Assembly: GCF_020921035.1 (NCBI RefSeq) | Contig: NC_063158.1 | Location: forward strand, 12,630,001-12,694,000 | Direction of reading: 5' to 3' | Length of the DNA stretch: 64,000 bases | Source: Rhodamnia argentea | Lineage: Eukaryota; Streptophyta; Magnoliopsida; Myrtales; Myrtaceae | Part shown: positions 11,204 to 22,560 of the stretch, piece by piece | Layout of the letters: each line of letters opens with the position of its first letter | Numbering within the stretch: position 1 is the stretch's first letter | Notes under the pieces: generated by a model | What the model saw: only the letters and a program-made list of their open reading frames with translations | Database searches by the model: none | What the model was told of the DNA's origin: nothing | Position numbers and translations under genes: made by a program

Positions 11204-11471
11204 ACCATTCAGAGATCTGGGTTTAGAAACTTGCTATTGTATATGCTGTGCCTTCCCAATAATAATGAATTTGGTTGCAAGTATTAAGTCGTTCCTGGAG
11301 ATTGCTTTCCATTAATTTAGTTGTGATTTTGTTTTCCTACTAAGGTTTTGGAGCAGGATAATCTTGGACGTCCTTACTCAAGCGTGATCTTTCTGCGCGA
11401 GGAGAACTGCAAAAACTTTATAGATGAACAAATTTTCCTGGACTATGTAAGCATACACATCATTTTAGGTC

Positions 11472-12163
11472 AGGAAAATTTCAAATAAGGGCATGAAATG
11501 GATGCATTTTCTCAAAAGAGGGCTCAGAGTGAACCTTGTCTGAAAATTAGGGCATGAAGTGGCAAACTTAGTTTCAGATAAGGCTCCGAGATCACCGACT
11601 AGCCACATCGTAATATGACTAGGGGCATTTTCGTCTAATAGCCTTCTGCTTTTTTGTGTTTTCTTTCTCGTCTTCTTTTCTCTCCTTTCTCTTTTTGTTT
11701 TCTTTTCTCCCTTTTCATTTACCTTATTGTCCCGCGCTGCGAGATTGAGGCCGATGCTGCTCATCGTCATGGTCTCGATAGCGCGCAGGGATTTGACGAG
11801 GCGGACGAGACGATTAAAAAGCGAGTAATTAGCGCGTTGTGGGCGCTCCTGTAATAGAAGCCGCGACCGAGGTTGGAGAGGGCGCAGATGATGCCGTCCA
11901 GGACGAGGGAGTTCTCTGAGGTGAGGATGTGGAAAGGGCGAAGAAAGATAAAGAAAATGAAAGGAAAGAAAACATTAATAAAAGGCGAAAAAAGAAAAGA
12001 AAGAAAATAAAAGAGAATTTAACGAAGATTCGAGTGATTGGTGAGCTTAAGCCCTTATTTGAGACTAATTTGATACTTCAGACTTTTATTTGAGATAAGA
12101 TTCACCTTGGGCCATCTTTCGAGAAAACACCTCGACTTGGGGTTTTTTATTTGAAATTTTCTC
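11472..12163. mobile_element. MULE-like element with perfect 9-bp target duplication
   Basis: Flanked by TTTTAGGTC at 11463-11471 and again at 12164-12172. The left end AGGAAAATTTCAAATAAGGG is inverted at the right end (gagaaaatttcaaataaa in reverse complement), and the arms stay similar for about 120 bp. The interior between about 11735 and 11935 is GC-rich and non-repetitive. Read on the minus strand it contains an open stretch with the words NSLVLDGIICALSNLGRGF, which may be a captured exon of a host gene I cannot name. It lies about 270 bp downstream of MADS gene 1 and is missing at the matching position of the second duplication unit. Confidence 0.8.
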
Positions 12164-12781
12164 TTTTAGGTCGGATCTTCACCTAAACTTAGTTAAAGAC
12201 TAATTCGTCCATAAGCAGTTGTTGTTATGATAATCCTAATCTTTGACATGAAAAGAACAATTTTTGTGAATACTATACCAAAAAAAAATGAAGTCTCAAT
12301 ACTTATTAAATACATAATTTGTAACAAACAGAAAAATAATTCAACGCAGTAATTTCTAGAGAGCCATCGGTTGGAGGAGATTGAAACTTTGAATGGTAGA
12401 ATATCCGGGATGCTCTTCTCCTATACGAGAAAGTAATCCATGGATCCAGCATTAGATTACGTATTGAGTTTCAGCCCACAGGTGAAATACAAATCGAACC
12501 GGAGCGAGTGAACTGCTCGGAGTCCGACAGATACCGGACGTCCAAAAGCACAACAACGAATGTCCGATCGAGTTCACGTATGGGATTCCCCATTTGGAAT
12601 GTCCAGTCATTATCCAATGGACATCCAAATTGGGAAAGACGAAAAGGGGAATCGGACTAGTTGCTATATCAGGAATGTATATCCAAGTTGAAGTCGGCAA
12701 CATAAATCAAAAAGGGAAAGTGGCGATATCTCGAGGAAGGGGAAACTCGAGGCAAAGGATTTGGGCTTGATGGCTAACTTA

Positions 12782-13265
12782 GGCTGCGTTTGGCAATGGC
12801 TTTCCCAAAGGCCGTTCGGCCTCTAAAGGTCAATGGCCAAATGCTATGGCGTTTGGCAGATTTTTTAAAGAGCTTTGGGAAAATGCATCGCATTTCCAAA
12901 AACTTCTAAAGCCTCTTAGCCCGAGGCAAATTCTAAGAGTTTTAGGCTTTAGCATTTCCAAAATGCTAATGCTTTTTTTCTTTCTTTCTAATTTTAAAGA
13001 GCTTTGGGAGAATATGTTTAGAATGATCATATGGCCGAGGCTATTTGGGATTTTTGGGTTTTTAAGATTTTACCCATTTGTTACCGTATTGCATATTTTG
13101 GATAAAATTGCCCTTGCTCTAACTGCCGAAATAAGTTGGCTGACGAAAATTTGGCCGGCTGAGGCCCTTGTCTGAGATTAACTTGGCCATTTCAGATCTT
13201 TAATTAAGACAACGTTCCCTCGTTATCCGGCTTCACTTTTAACCTTTATTTGAAAGTTTCTCCAT
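12782..13265. mobile_element. Composite insertion: Tourist-like left end plus old MULE-like arm
   Basis: Starts TTA-GGCTGCGTTTGGC, the end expected of Harbinger/Tourist elements, and contains a palindrome-like segment (gagctttgggaaaatgc at 12870 and gagctttgggagaatatg at 13000). From about 13085 it resembles the sequence flanking the element at 35555 ('aaaattgccc', 'gaggcccttgt', 'taacttggcc', 'cctttatttgaaagttt'). Alignment with duplication unit 2 shows that this stretch is an insertion: unit 2 passes from its 12755-like sequence to its 13270-like sequence within about 70 bp. The right Tourist end is not found. Confidence 0.5.
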
Positions 13266-13299
13266 GGGTAGTTTTTGTTTTGCATTGTTGATGTGCCGT

Positions 13300-15334
13300 T
13301 GATGGAGAGTTCTCCGTCCGTGGAACTATCGTGCCAGTGGTGGACAATAATACATGAATTGCACCCCCATGAAGTTAGTGTTCAAGCCGGGAAAATCTAG
13401 TGGTTAGATTTGTAAAGAGATCGGGAGATTATTTTCTGAAGAATTGTGAGGACTAAGCATGCTATAAGTTATTTAAATGTAATTAGGGCCACCTTTGATA
13501 GTTTTTGAGTGGCTTGAGTGCAGTTGGGCTCCAAGGTAGTTGTAATCTCCATTGTATTGCTTATTGCGTAGTGAAATAATGTGTTTTTCTCTTTAGAAAT
13601 TGGACATCTGTTTTGTTTCCTTATTATGCTTATTTTATTATCCAATCTCGTGATATCCGCAACCTCCATAGAACGAATTTCTACTTGTAGTACTTGAAAT
13701 TTGTTACGATAAATTCGAGCATTAATTGACTTGCTACCACAAGAAATGAAGAATCCATAGGATACTTTCTTGCCTTTAGCTTAATGGTTAGAGGTTTCTG
13801 AATTTAAACGCTAGTTTTTTGTTTTTTGGGAAGGGAAGGCAATTTTTTATTTCACTTCAATGAGAGATATGAATTTCAAGATAAAAATGCAAATTAATCA
13901 AAGCAAGTAAATCTAAAAGATAAATTAACTTGGTACAGCCTACAGAGAGACTCGTTCGTTACATAAAGACGGGTTTGTCATTGCATCAAAGCACAACTAA
14001 CGGCCGATCACCGATTCTCACATCAACATCGTTGATGAGCACACGATGAGATTTCCTTCTCTAGTAGCGACAACTTTGCTAAAAGGGATGCGCACCTAGA
14101 TTCGGCATCCCACACCATCACCATATAGATACAGTAACAACACCATTAGGTTGAAAGAGCATAGAAAACACATTGTAAGTCTCATATATATTTTTATATT
14201 GGAACAAAAGAACACCCAAATCTAAAATTACTTTTAGATCAGGAAAGAAAACTTGCAAAAAGATATCAGTTGATCACAAAATCACTTCCGGATAAATCGA
14301 CTACGACTTATTACTTTTTACTCTTAAAAGGCCAATAGAAATGCTTGTAAAACTAACTTTTTTTTATTAATATTGTTAAAGGAAATGATTTCCTTGAGCG
14401 CATTGTAATTGTATATTCCTCTTCCTGCCAATTCCAGCGAACTAATCTATTCGATAGATTTTGTTCTATTTATGAAGTGCTATTCTATTTGGAGTCGCCA
14501 CTAATCTATTGGGCTCGATTAAGAGCTGAATGGAACACTAGAGGTCATCCGATTTCTATGAACCAGATATTCTAAGTCTAGGGTTACGCTAATCTTCTAA
14601 TCGGTGCCCTTTCGATACCTAAACTAATATTTCTGCTTACAAAGTGATTCAAGCGATCTTGTCAAGTTATGAATTCTAAGTTTCTTTTTGCTTAGTGTCC
14701 ATGCATGGGCTATTTGATTGACTATGATCCTGGAGAGCAGCCCATACGTCAAATGAAACTAAGGAAATCAAGGCATCAAATGCAAAGAATTTCACACAAA
14801 CAAAGAAGGTAGGTAATAAAAAAAATACAAAATGTAAGTACAGGAAAGTAACCGGATATAATCCGGGCAGAGGTATATGGCTTTGTTCTAAGCTTCAAGA
14901 CACGATCGCCCATGAACTTGTTTCATGAAATTTAGTTCTAACCTAATCCTAAAGAGAAGGCTCTACAGGGCTATTGTTGCCGACGACCGTCGCCGGGGAC
15001 CTCTCAAAAGATTACCCGTGACCTATTTAGGACCACCATGGTTCGGCGATCTGACCCGTGGTGAAGTCTGAACCAACCTTAGCCTGTTTTCGATGAGGGA
15101 GGTGACAGTATCCTAATAATCCCTTTTCTCTTTTATTACCTAAACCTATATTAACCAAGGTTGTTTTATGCCAAATAATTACTAACATTTTATTCTGAGG
15201 AATTATCCACTAAAATTCTGAAAGGAATCCTATGTCTAATTCCAAAGCTACCAATTATGCCGACCCAGTCTATTAAATTATTCAATCGACTTTCCTAAAT
15301 CATAGGACTAGTACCATGCCTTAAGTGAATTTAA
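13300..15334. other. Tail of duplication unit 1 and unassigned AT-rich DNA
   Basis: To about 14440 this is homologous to the end of unit 2. From 14440 to 15334 I see no repeat partner in the window and no coding frame longer than 60 codons. A short GC-rich patch near 14975-15065 ('ccgtcgccggggacc') stands out in composition but is unidentified. Confidence 0.5.
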
Positions 15335-15576
15335 GGGCGCGATTGTTTCACGAAAAAATCAAGATGTGGAAAACATTTTCCAAAAAATGATCATTTGTAT
15401 TGCTTATAAAAATAAATGAATGAAAAATATTTTTATCATTCATGAAATTATTAGACATAAATTTTTGTGAATTGTGGAACATATTTTCCATTGACTGATT
15501 TTTTAAGGAGATATAACTTGTCATTATTTTGAAAAATATTTTCTGAATCATACTTTTTCAGCAAAATAAACAGAGT
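15335..15576. mobile_element. MITE copy, 'ggctccgtttgtt' family
   Basis: Contains the family words in order: 'gattgtttcacg', 'aaaacattttccaaaaaatg', 'tgtattgcttataaaaat', 'attagacataaat', 'ttgactgatttttta' and 'aaaataaacagag'. About 240 bp, non-coding. Confidence 0.6.
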
Positions 15577-15840
15577 ATAAAGATTACTCGAACCATAACA
15601 TTAATCCAATGCCAAGGTAAATCTAAGAGCTACCCGAAGTATAAACTAGGCCTATGAATAATTGATTCTAAACTTACGAATAAGTGATTCTAAAGACTAT
15701 CCTAGTGCCCTCTAGATTAATCCAAGGTCCCCAAGATCACAATAAAATTATCATCCCAGTCAAATTCAGATATCAAATTAAAGTTGACACCTCCATGTTT
15801 CAATATTCAACAATGGGGAAAAGGAAACATGAAGTGTCAA

Positions 15841-16458
15841 TATTTGTGTACGGCGCTAATTTGGTATCATTTTTTTTATCACTTAAGTGCCAATCTTTTT
15901 GAAAAATGATTATTTTAGTGCCAACCCCGGCGAGTTTCACCGTAAATCATACGTGACTCGCCGGATGATCTAATCGGCAATTTAAAAAAAAGGTAAAAAT
16001 CAGTAAAAAAATTCCATGTTAGATTAAACAAATTAAAAATAAGCTAAAAAACAGAAAAATAAGTTAAAAAATGAAAAATAAATAGAAGTACAGCAGCAAG
16101 GACTTGCACAGCCCTTGTCGCTGCTGCCCCATCATCGTCGGCATTTGGGGCAGCGGCGACGAGGGCCGTGCAAGCCCTCGCCACTCCACTTCAATTTTTT
16201 TTATCTTATTTTTATGTTTAATTTTAATATTTAAAAAAATTAATTCATTTTTAAGTTTAAAAGCCACATGGATGCCACGTGGCCTTTTTTTGGAAAAAAA
16301 AAATCCTCATAATTTTAAAAAATTAAAAATAAATGACACATAATTAGTTGGTCGGAATTTCTCGTCGTTGGCATTAAAGTGATCGTTTTTTCTCCGATTT
16401 GACACTTAAGTGATCAAAACAAAAATATTTGCACAAAAGTGAGTACCATACACAAATA
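15841..16458. mobile_element. TIR element with GC-rich hairpin core
   Basis: The left arm TATTTGTGTACGG followed by 'atcacttaagtgcc' is inverted at the right (TATTTGTGTATGG and 'gatcacttaagtgtc' in reverse complement). Both arms have a 'ttcaccg/actcgccgg' type inner part. The core at 16098-16180 is a near-perfect inverted repeat: ggacttgcacagcccttgtc against its reverse complement around 'gacgagggccgtgcaagccc', joined by a loop of about 15 bases. No convincing target duplication was found. Confidence 0.6.
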
Positions 16459-17178
16459 GTAGCACTCCAGGTGTCCTTTTGCCTTCAACAATGCGTACAA
16501 TTGATTAATTACAACCTGTTTCCTAATCGTAACTACCCCATGACATGTTAATTAATCGAATGAAGGTCAATGATCACCACGCACAACTTGGAATGGTAGC
16601 AGATTATTTCATTTTGACATTTCCAATTAAGACGTCCCACTCCTAAACACTAGAGATTAAAGGATGGTTACATGCATGCTTATGATTGATCAAAATAAGT
16701 TCATGGAAAAAAATTAAAACTCACCGTCCACATATTCAAGCTACCATTGAAAAGCATGTGCAAAACAGTACTTGACAAAAGAGAGAAGCAAATTGTACCT
16801 ACCACCAACACTTCATTAAAATTTGGTTTCAAGCTTTTTTCGGTCCTAGCCTAGCCTATTGTGGTTCAAATCTAATGGGCCACCCACAGTTTCAAAGCTT
16901 AGGAAGTCTAGTAACCTTTCGAGATTAGGTCCAGGGATTTCCGAGATAAGACATTAAGCCAACCAATCAGATCATCTCAGAAAATTGCGAGCCCAATAGG
17001 TCGGAAAGCCCTTGAAATCCTTCAAAACTCTCTAGCTTACCACTATTTAAGATTTTATCATTAAAGGTCCGTTATCTTAGAATATCTAAAACATGTCAGT
17101 AAGACCCCTTAACTCGATTTTATTGATTATGGCATATATCAACCTATCAAGTGTTGGGAATATCACCAATCCGGTGAT
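16459..17178. other. Intergenic, nothing recognised
   Basis: AT-rich sequence without open frames beyond 60 codons, with no repeat partner seen in the window. Confidence 0.5.
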
Positions 17179-18663
17179 TGTTGGAAAATTCCCTATCTTG
17201 TTTTGACGATAATAAAAACAATCAAAGACTACTAATGTGTATATTGGCTGAGTTGTACCATGTGTCATATGCACAAGCTGAAATACATATGTTGTATAAA
17301 GGGCACCAAATCTTAAAGATGAACAAGATATTAGGCGTTGAAGATATATACGAGTTAGAAGGATCTACAAATAATGTGAACATTTGGAATGACCTTGATC
17401 AAGGTGAACAAGTCGAGAAGAGTGAGATTGTTTGTGATGGCTTTGAGGTACAAAGATTGAGCGAACAATGGATAGACCTTTGTGAAGGTGAACAGCTTAG
17501 TAGAATCACAATTGCCAATATGCTTGGAAGGATCAAAAGAAAGATCGGGTGTAGCGGATTTATATCAAAGCAGTAGATATTTAGCATAAAGCAGCTGCCT
17601 TATAAAGATCGAGCAGAAGACTATGACAATATCGACGATCCTTGCGAGTTTAGTGAAGATGAGGAATCGGGTAGAATGTTGATATCCTTGGAGATCTTTG
17701 GAAGCTAACTCAATCAAATAAACGAAGATGAGGTGTTAGTGGGGATGCTGATGTCCTTAGAAGCCTTTGTATGCTGAAGAAGCCAAGATGATCATTGGAT
17801 AATTGATCATAAGTCATCAAGATGATTTTTTAATAAACAATACCAATGGATCCAAAGATCAGATGTGTCAATGTTTATGTCAATATTGGGTTTTGGTGTT
17901 ATTTGAACAACAAACAAGTGCAAATGATTCGCTGGGAATATTATAGCTGTTGGTGAGCAAAAGATCTGTAAAGGAAGATTCAGAAATCTATCGGGGAACA
18001 AGATCGGGCATCCGTCAGCAATTTCATAACAGTGTCAGAAGTAGTAGCTGCAACAATTCTAATGGGTCTCTAACGGCTAATTTCTCTACTACAGCTACTC
18101 CAACGGATAGATTGGAGTTGGCTATATAATGGAAGACTTTCTAGGCCAAAATATTAGAGAGAACACAAAGGAAAAATGCATATATTTACTGTGACCTAAT
18201 TTCTTTCGTTGTTTTTGTGTTCTCTCGAAAGATCTTCTCGGTCGTGATTTTTCTGTGTTGTAATTATGCGAAAGATCAAGTGTGTAAGAGTAAAAGCAGC
18301 AGTTGAGTCCTAAAAGTGTGATCTATCAAGTGAAAGGTTTAATGCTAGCCAATTGTGACTTGTTGAGCATATTACTAGTGGATTCTAACCTTGTTGTGGC
18401 TATTAGTCATGAGAGTGGACATAGGTTTGGGGTAAAGCCAAACCACTATATCTTGTTGTATGCTTTGATTTCTTGTAATATTTATGCACTTGCACACACA
18501 ATCGGTTTATGATATTTCAAACATCTCTTGAGCTGATATCTATAATGTCTATGCAGATGTTTGACCCAACATTTGAAGTTGAACTTATTATTTTTCGCTA
18601 GTGTTTTCATAGTTCTAAAGCAACTTATTCACCCATCTCTAAATTGTATTGTTAGCCACAACA
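17179..18663 (+). mobile_element. Probable solo LTR of a copia-type retrotransposon
   Basis: Begins TGTTGGAAAATTCCC followed by 'cttgttttgacgataat', a start typical of long copia-type LTRs in eudicots. A promoter-like 'ggctatataatgg' at about 18120 is followed by 'ttagagagaacac', as in the R region of such LTRs. Two candidate ends exist: CCCAACA at 18571, a proper inverse of TGTTGG, or 'cacccatctctaaattg...ccacaaca' at 18663, a tail seen in related LTRs. No primer-binding site follows and no polypurine tract precedes, so it is not an intact element. The flanks show no 5-bp duplication, so the solo-LTR status is not proven. The 132-codon frame inside is probably chance. Confidence 0.5.
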
Positions 18664-19263
18664 TCAAGCGCACGCGTCCTCTATTTTTTATCAATTGAAG
18701 ATTTTCTTTAATTTGGTCATTTAGTGAGTTATATTCCCTTATAAATATAGCATGCTCTCAGGACTCCAAGTCACAAGAATTCACTCAACCATTTCATCAA
18801 TCATTGAGTGTCTTAAACCTCTCAACTGATTCATTTGATTTCAAATTAGATTCATTCAGCTTGATTCAAGACACAAACAACAGTCTCCATCATTATCAAG
18901 CAATTAAGATCAAGTGAGGCAATCAATTTACGAGGATGTTGGAGTGTGGTTAATATTCTCCATCGACAAAAAGCCACAAAGTCTCGGGGAGCCGCTTCAG
19001 CGGGGATTGTAGGGGGTAGCACCCTTGGGACACCAAAGTGTTTTTATAATTTGAGCTCGTATTTTATTGGTAGTTTGGATTTGGACCCAAGAATAGCTAT
19101 AGCTATATATAATCTCTTTCTCTTGTTATTGAGAGTTATAATAAAAATGTATGAAGTGCTAATAATAGTGAAATCTTCTATTGGATACAATTCTAATTTA
19201 AGGGTGAACTATGACGAACCTTGTGCAAACTAAGCTAGTATCACATGCACATAAATGTTAGTA
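18664..19263. other. Intergenic, nothing recognised
   Basis: Unassigned sequence. A slightly GC-rich part near 18975-19035 ('cggggagccgcttcagcgg') may be a transposon scrap, but no partner was seen. Confidence 0.4.
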
Positions 19264-19766
19264 GGGTTAATACCACAAAAAATCCCAAATTGGTACACCT
19301 ATGACAAATTTACCCAAAACTAATTTTTTAAATCAGAAAAAATCCCAAATTGGTATACCTATAACAAATCTACACTAAATTGATTTTTTGACTACCAAAA
19401 ACTCCACACTGGTACATCGGTGATAAATTTACCTAAAAATAAATTTTTAAATCAATAAAAAATTCCAACTTGATATACTTGTGACAAATCTACCATAAAA
19501 AATGCCAAATTGGTACATCGGTGTGAAGTTTACCCTTAGTTAGTTTATGTTAAATTGGATTAATACCATAAAAAACTCTAGACAGGTACACTCTTGGTAC
19601 ACCCCTTAATTGCCACATGTTATCCAACTCAGCAATTTGACAAAGAAATTTAACAAAAACTAACAAAGAATAAATTTATCACGGGTTTACCAGTTTTGGA
19701 TTTTTTATGGTCAAAAAATTAATTTGGAGTAAATTTGTCACATGTGTATCAATTCGATATTAACCC
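19264..19766. mobile_element. MULE-like MITE with 9-bp target duplication and subterminal repeats
   Basis: Flanked by ATGTTAGTA at 19255-19263 and 19767-19775, a perfect 9-bp duplication. Ends are GGGTTAATACC and its inverse GATATTAACCC. The left half consists of about four direct, diverged units of roughly 60 bp, each carrying 'aaaaatcccaaattggtac', 'acaaatttaccc' and 'attttttaaatca'. The right half carries the inverse words ('taaatttatcacgggttta', 'ttttttatggtcaaa'). It is 503 bp with no coding capacity. Related, less complete copies lie at 59580 and 61913. Confidence 0.85.
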
Positions 19767-19775
19767 ATGTTAGTA

Positions 19776-20720
19776 TCATCAACTCCTCATCCAATTAAGC
19801 TCAAATTGACATCAAATCTAACCTTTTATTCTAAATATTGTAAGGACCTTTTATTTCATTGAAAACCGCTATCGATTCATTACGACAATCCATCATATAT
19901 CACTACATGTCAATATGATCAAATCAATGACAAATTAAGGCTAAATGAACATCAAATTGACATAGAACAGCCATGATCAACATGCTTCCATCGAATTTCA
20001 GCAAGTTCTAGGTTCAATCATGGCTTCATTCCTCTTAAAAATCAACATAAACTCATCACAAAACATTTTCATGAAAGAACAGGCTTCGACCAAAAAAAAA
20101 AAAAGAGCAGGCACTACCCCGATCAACATAGTATCCTTTGGCCGGACATAAGACTCATCAATGTGCAAGCATTCTTCTAGACACCCTAGTTCACAATCGA
20201 CAATCATTATTCAACAAATATCATGGCTCAAGCTTCAGAGAATGATTGTCCTATCCGAGCATTAATCGTGATGAATCAAAGTAACGAAACCTGATTTTTA
20301 AACATCACAGAACTCCGAAATCATTGGAGATGAAAATTAAGTAAGATTGAACCTACCTTTACAAAAAAAAAAATGTATGAACAAGCTTGAATAAGTCGTT
20401 GGACTTGCTGGAAATCGAAGGCAAGCTAGCTAGAACCGAATAAGGGTCGGTGGAAAACAAGTAATCGGTGATGAACTAGAGGCGTGAACAGATGAAGGAA
20501 GCACTTGGACGTTTCAAAGCGAGAGAGGATTTGTAGAGCTTTTTTCGAGAGCTTCTTGAGAGAAGTTTTTGAGAGAGAGCTCTAGTGTTTCTTCCTCTTG
20601 ATGGACAAGAATGGAGAGTGGATTCTTGTGGTTCCAGAGGATCCAGCTACAAGAGAACTAGGAACAGAGAGATTTCCCCCCTTTTTCGTCCGACTCTTTG
20701 ATGTTAAGAATGTTGGTTTT
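19776..20720. other. Intergenic, possible retroelement scrap
   Basis: No gene seen. The part 20350-20700 ('gttggacttgctggaaatcg', 'gcttcttgagagaag', 'gagagagagctctag') has a denser, more mixed composition than its surroundings and may derive from an untranslated region of a retroelement or gene. I cannot name it. Confidence 0.4.
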
Positions 20721-20724
20721 AAGA

Positions 20725-20945
20725 ATGAGTAATTACTCTTTTTCGACCCTTACTACTCAACCTAAGAGCGAATAGCTAATGCGTTCCACTTATTGAACAA
20801 GATTTTATGGTCGGTCCGCGACCCCTGGATGCCAAAGGCATCGTTGGGGCAATCACGTAGTTCCTACCGCGTGGAGACAATGGGGTCGGTCCATGAATTT
20901 TCTTTCCTTTTGCTGCATTTCGCTCAAAGGGTTGAAGGAAGAAAA
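20725..20945. other. Plastid-derived insertion (NUPT), diverged
   Basis: The words 'agagcgaatagctaatgcg', 'ttccacttattgaacaag', 'ggtcggtccgcgacccctgg', 'gtagttcctaccgcgtgg', 'acaatggggtcggtccatg' and 'tgctgcatttcgctcaaagg' match my memory of the plastid inverted-repeat spacer near rps12/trnV-GAC, with scattered differences. Many differences appear to be C-to-T or G-to-A changes, as expected for methylated nuclear copies of plastid DNA. The block stands out from its AT-rich surroundings. The identification is from memory and was not searched. Confidence 0.6.
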
Positions 20946-20949
20946 GCAA

Positions 20950-21955
20950 ACATTTTGATAAAAAGAAACTAGTTAAATTAAAGCTCTTTCTTTGTCCTAC
21001 TTATCAATTAGAAGATTTATCTTGTGTGAATCGATATTAGTTTGAAACCAATAAGGGGAGTAGCTTCACTATGATAAGGATACATATGTATCCACGATTG
21101 CAAATTTGTTAATTATGTGTTTTTCATATACATTATGTACCATATATGTATGGAATATGAAACAAAAACTTGCACCGCATGTATTGTCTTCCCTTCTAGT
21201 CTGATACACGAATACTAATTCAATGCATGTAGAGAGAGTTAGTGCCCACTTGAGGATTAGCCGAGAGAGAAAGGGAATTTTTGGCTTTTAAATGGGGAGA
21301 GAAATGGTTCTCATTAGTGGGAGGCATGAGCAAGGTTAATTCTTATTGGATGGAAAATTTCAAAAAAAAAAAATTCTTTGAATTCTCATTGGTTGGGCAA
21401 TGGTTTTTTTTAAAATTTTTTGGAGAGTAAAAGATTTGACGACTTGGCAAGGCATGAGTGGTGAGGGTTTCCACTAATGAAAGGCTTAGATTAATGGCCA
21501 TGAGGGAATTAATGGGCTGGCTACGAGAGAATTAATGGGCCAGGATTTTATGCTTTCATGGGCCGGCTCAATCAGACCGGAACCTGGCCCGGGCCTCCAT
21601 GAACGTTCCTTTTTTGCAAAAGTGGTGCATTGAGAAGTGGTACATGCTTTTGTGAATTACATTATGATGCGAATCCAAGAATGTTTGGTCGCCAGTCAAT
21701 TTCCGATAAGATATGTGAATTCTTTTGTGAGATTGAGAGATTGTTTCGCTAGAAATTATGAAAGTTGAAAATTGTATGAGTTGAGTGTACTTGAGGCTGA
21801 TAATTACCGAAAGTGTTTGAGTGACTCGAGTGTCATTCAATACCTATGATCCTTTTTTTATGGTGTAGATCACATTGACTGAGCCACATAATCCAGTGTT
21901 CACTTTTCCCTCATTTTGTGTTGTTTACTATTATTATTTTTTTGTCAGAGTGTTG
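20950..21955. other. Intergenic, nothing recognised
   Basis: AT-rich spacer between the plastid insert and duplication unit 2. Open frames (longest 90 codons, minus strand near 21568-21840) have no recognisable family signature and no repeat partner. Confidence 0.5.
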
Positions 21956-22457
21956 TTTATTGTTCAATTGCCTGATTTTTCACCTACATGACAAACATTT
22001 CCAAATATGGTAATAAATCCCTTTCCAAAATAGTTTTTTTTTTCCCATCTTTTGGTAAGTGGGAAGGGAAGAGAAGAGGAGTAGGGCAAAATTGGAAATG
22101 AATGAAACTAAAAACAAACTCTTAATAATTCATCATTTGCATTCTTTTATGCATCGTGTCTTTCCAAATCAAGATTTAAGCAAAATGTTGAATTTCACAA
22201 AAATAACACCAACTATTGCAGTTACAGCTTAATTCTAGTATTACCTCAACTCAATCACTACATTCTATTACTAATTTAAGCTATATTTTTCTTTCATTAT
22301 TTTCAATTCTATTTTCATCCACATTTGAATATATAAAATCTGGAAGAATAAATTAATTTTCAAGTTATGGAACACCTTGCCAGTAAACCCTAATTCATAT
22401 ATGGTAACAAGGTTCCAAAATTAGTATTAGTAATCTCGAATGTCTCGAAATCATGGT

Positions 22458-22467
22458 TATATATATA
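22458..22467 (+). promoter_or_regulatory. TATA box of MADS gene 2
   Basis: The run ttatatatat lies about 100 bp upstream of the start codon at 22561, at the position matching the TATA box of the paralogue. Confidence 0.6.
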
Positions 22468-22560
22468 GGTGTTAAAATGGATCCTAGAGTTCTTCATATT
22501 GTACTCTGCAATTGATCAAAGTAAGAGATTTTAGAAACTTCGCGGCGAAGGAATTTAATC

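Larger units (their letters stand above)
9890..14440 (+). repeat. Segmental duplication, unit 1 (with MADS gene 1)
   Basis: This block is homologous to 21960-24838. Shared landmarks outside the MADS genes include 'aggcaaaattggaaa' (about 10052 and 22086), 'aaggttttggagcaggataatcttgg' type sequence (11344, 23247), 'tatccaagttgaagtcggc' (12681, 23318), 'gatggagagtt' (13301, 23478) and 'gcattaattgacttgc' (13720, 24632). The last recognisable match is near 14440. The unit is expanded relative to unit 2 by insertions at 11472 and 12782. Order and orientation are the same in both units, so this is a direct tandem duplication. Confidence 0.8.

Noticed and set aside
17178..17576. 132-codon frame starting at the LTR boundary
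   Set aside because: It lies wholly in a probable LTR, begins just inside its end and resembles no known family; copia LTRs do not encode protein.
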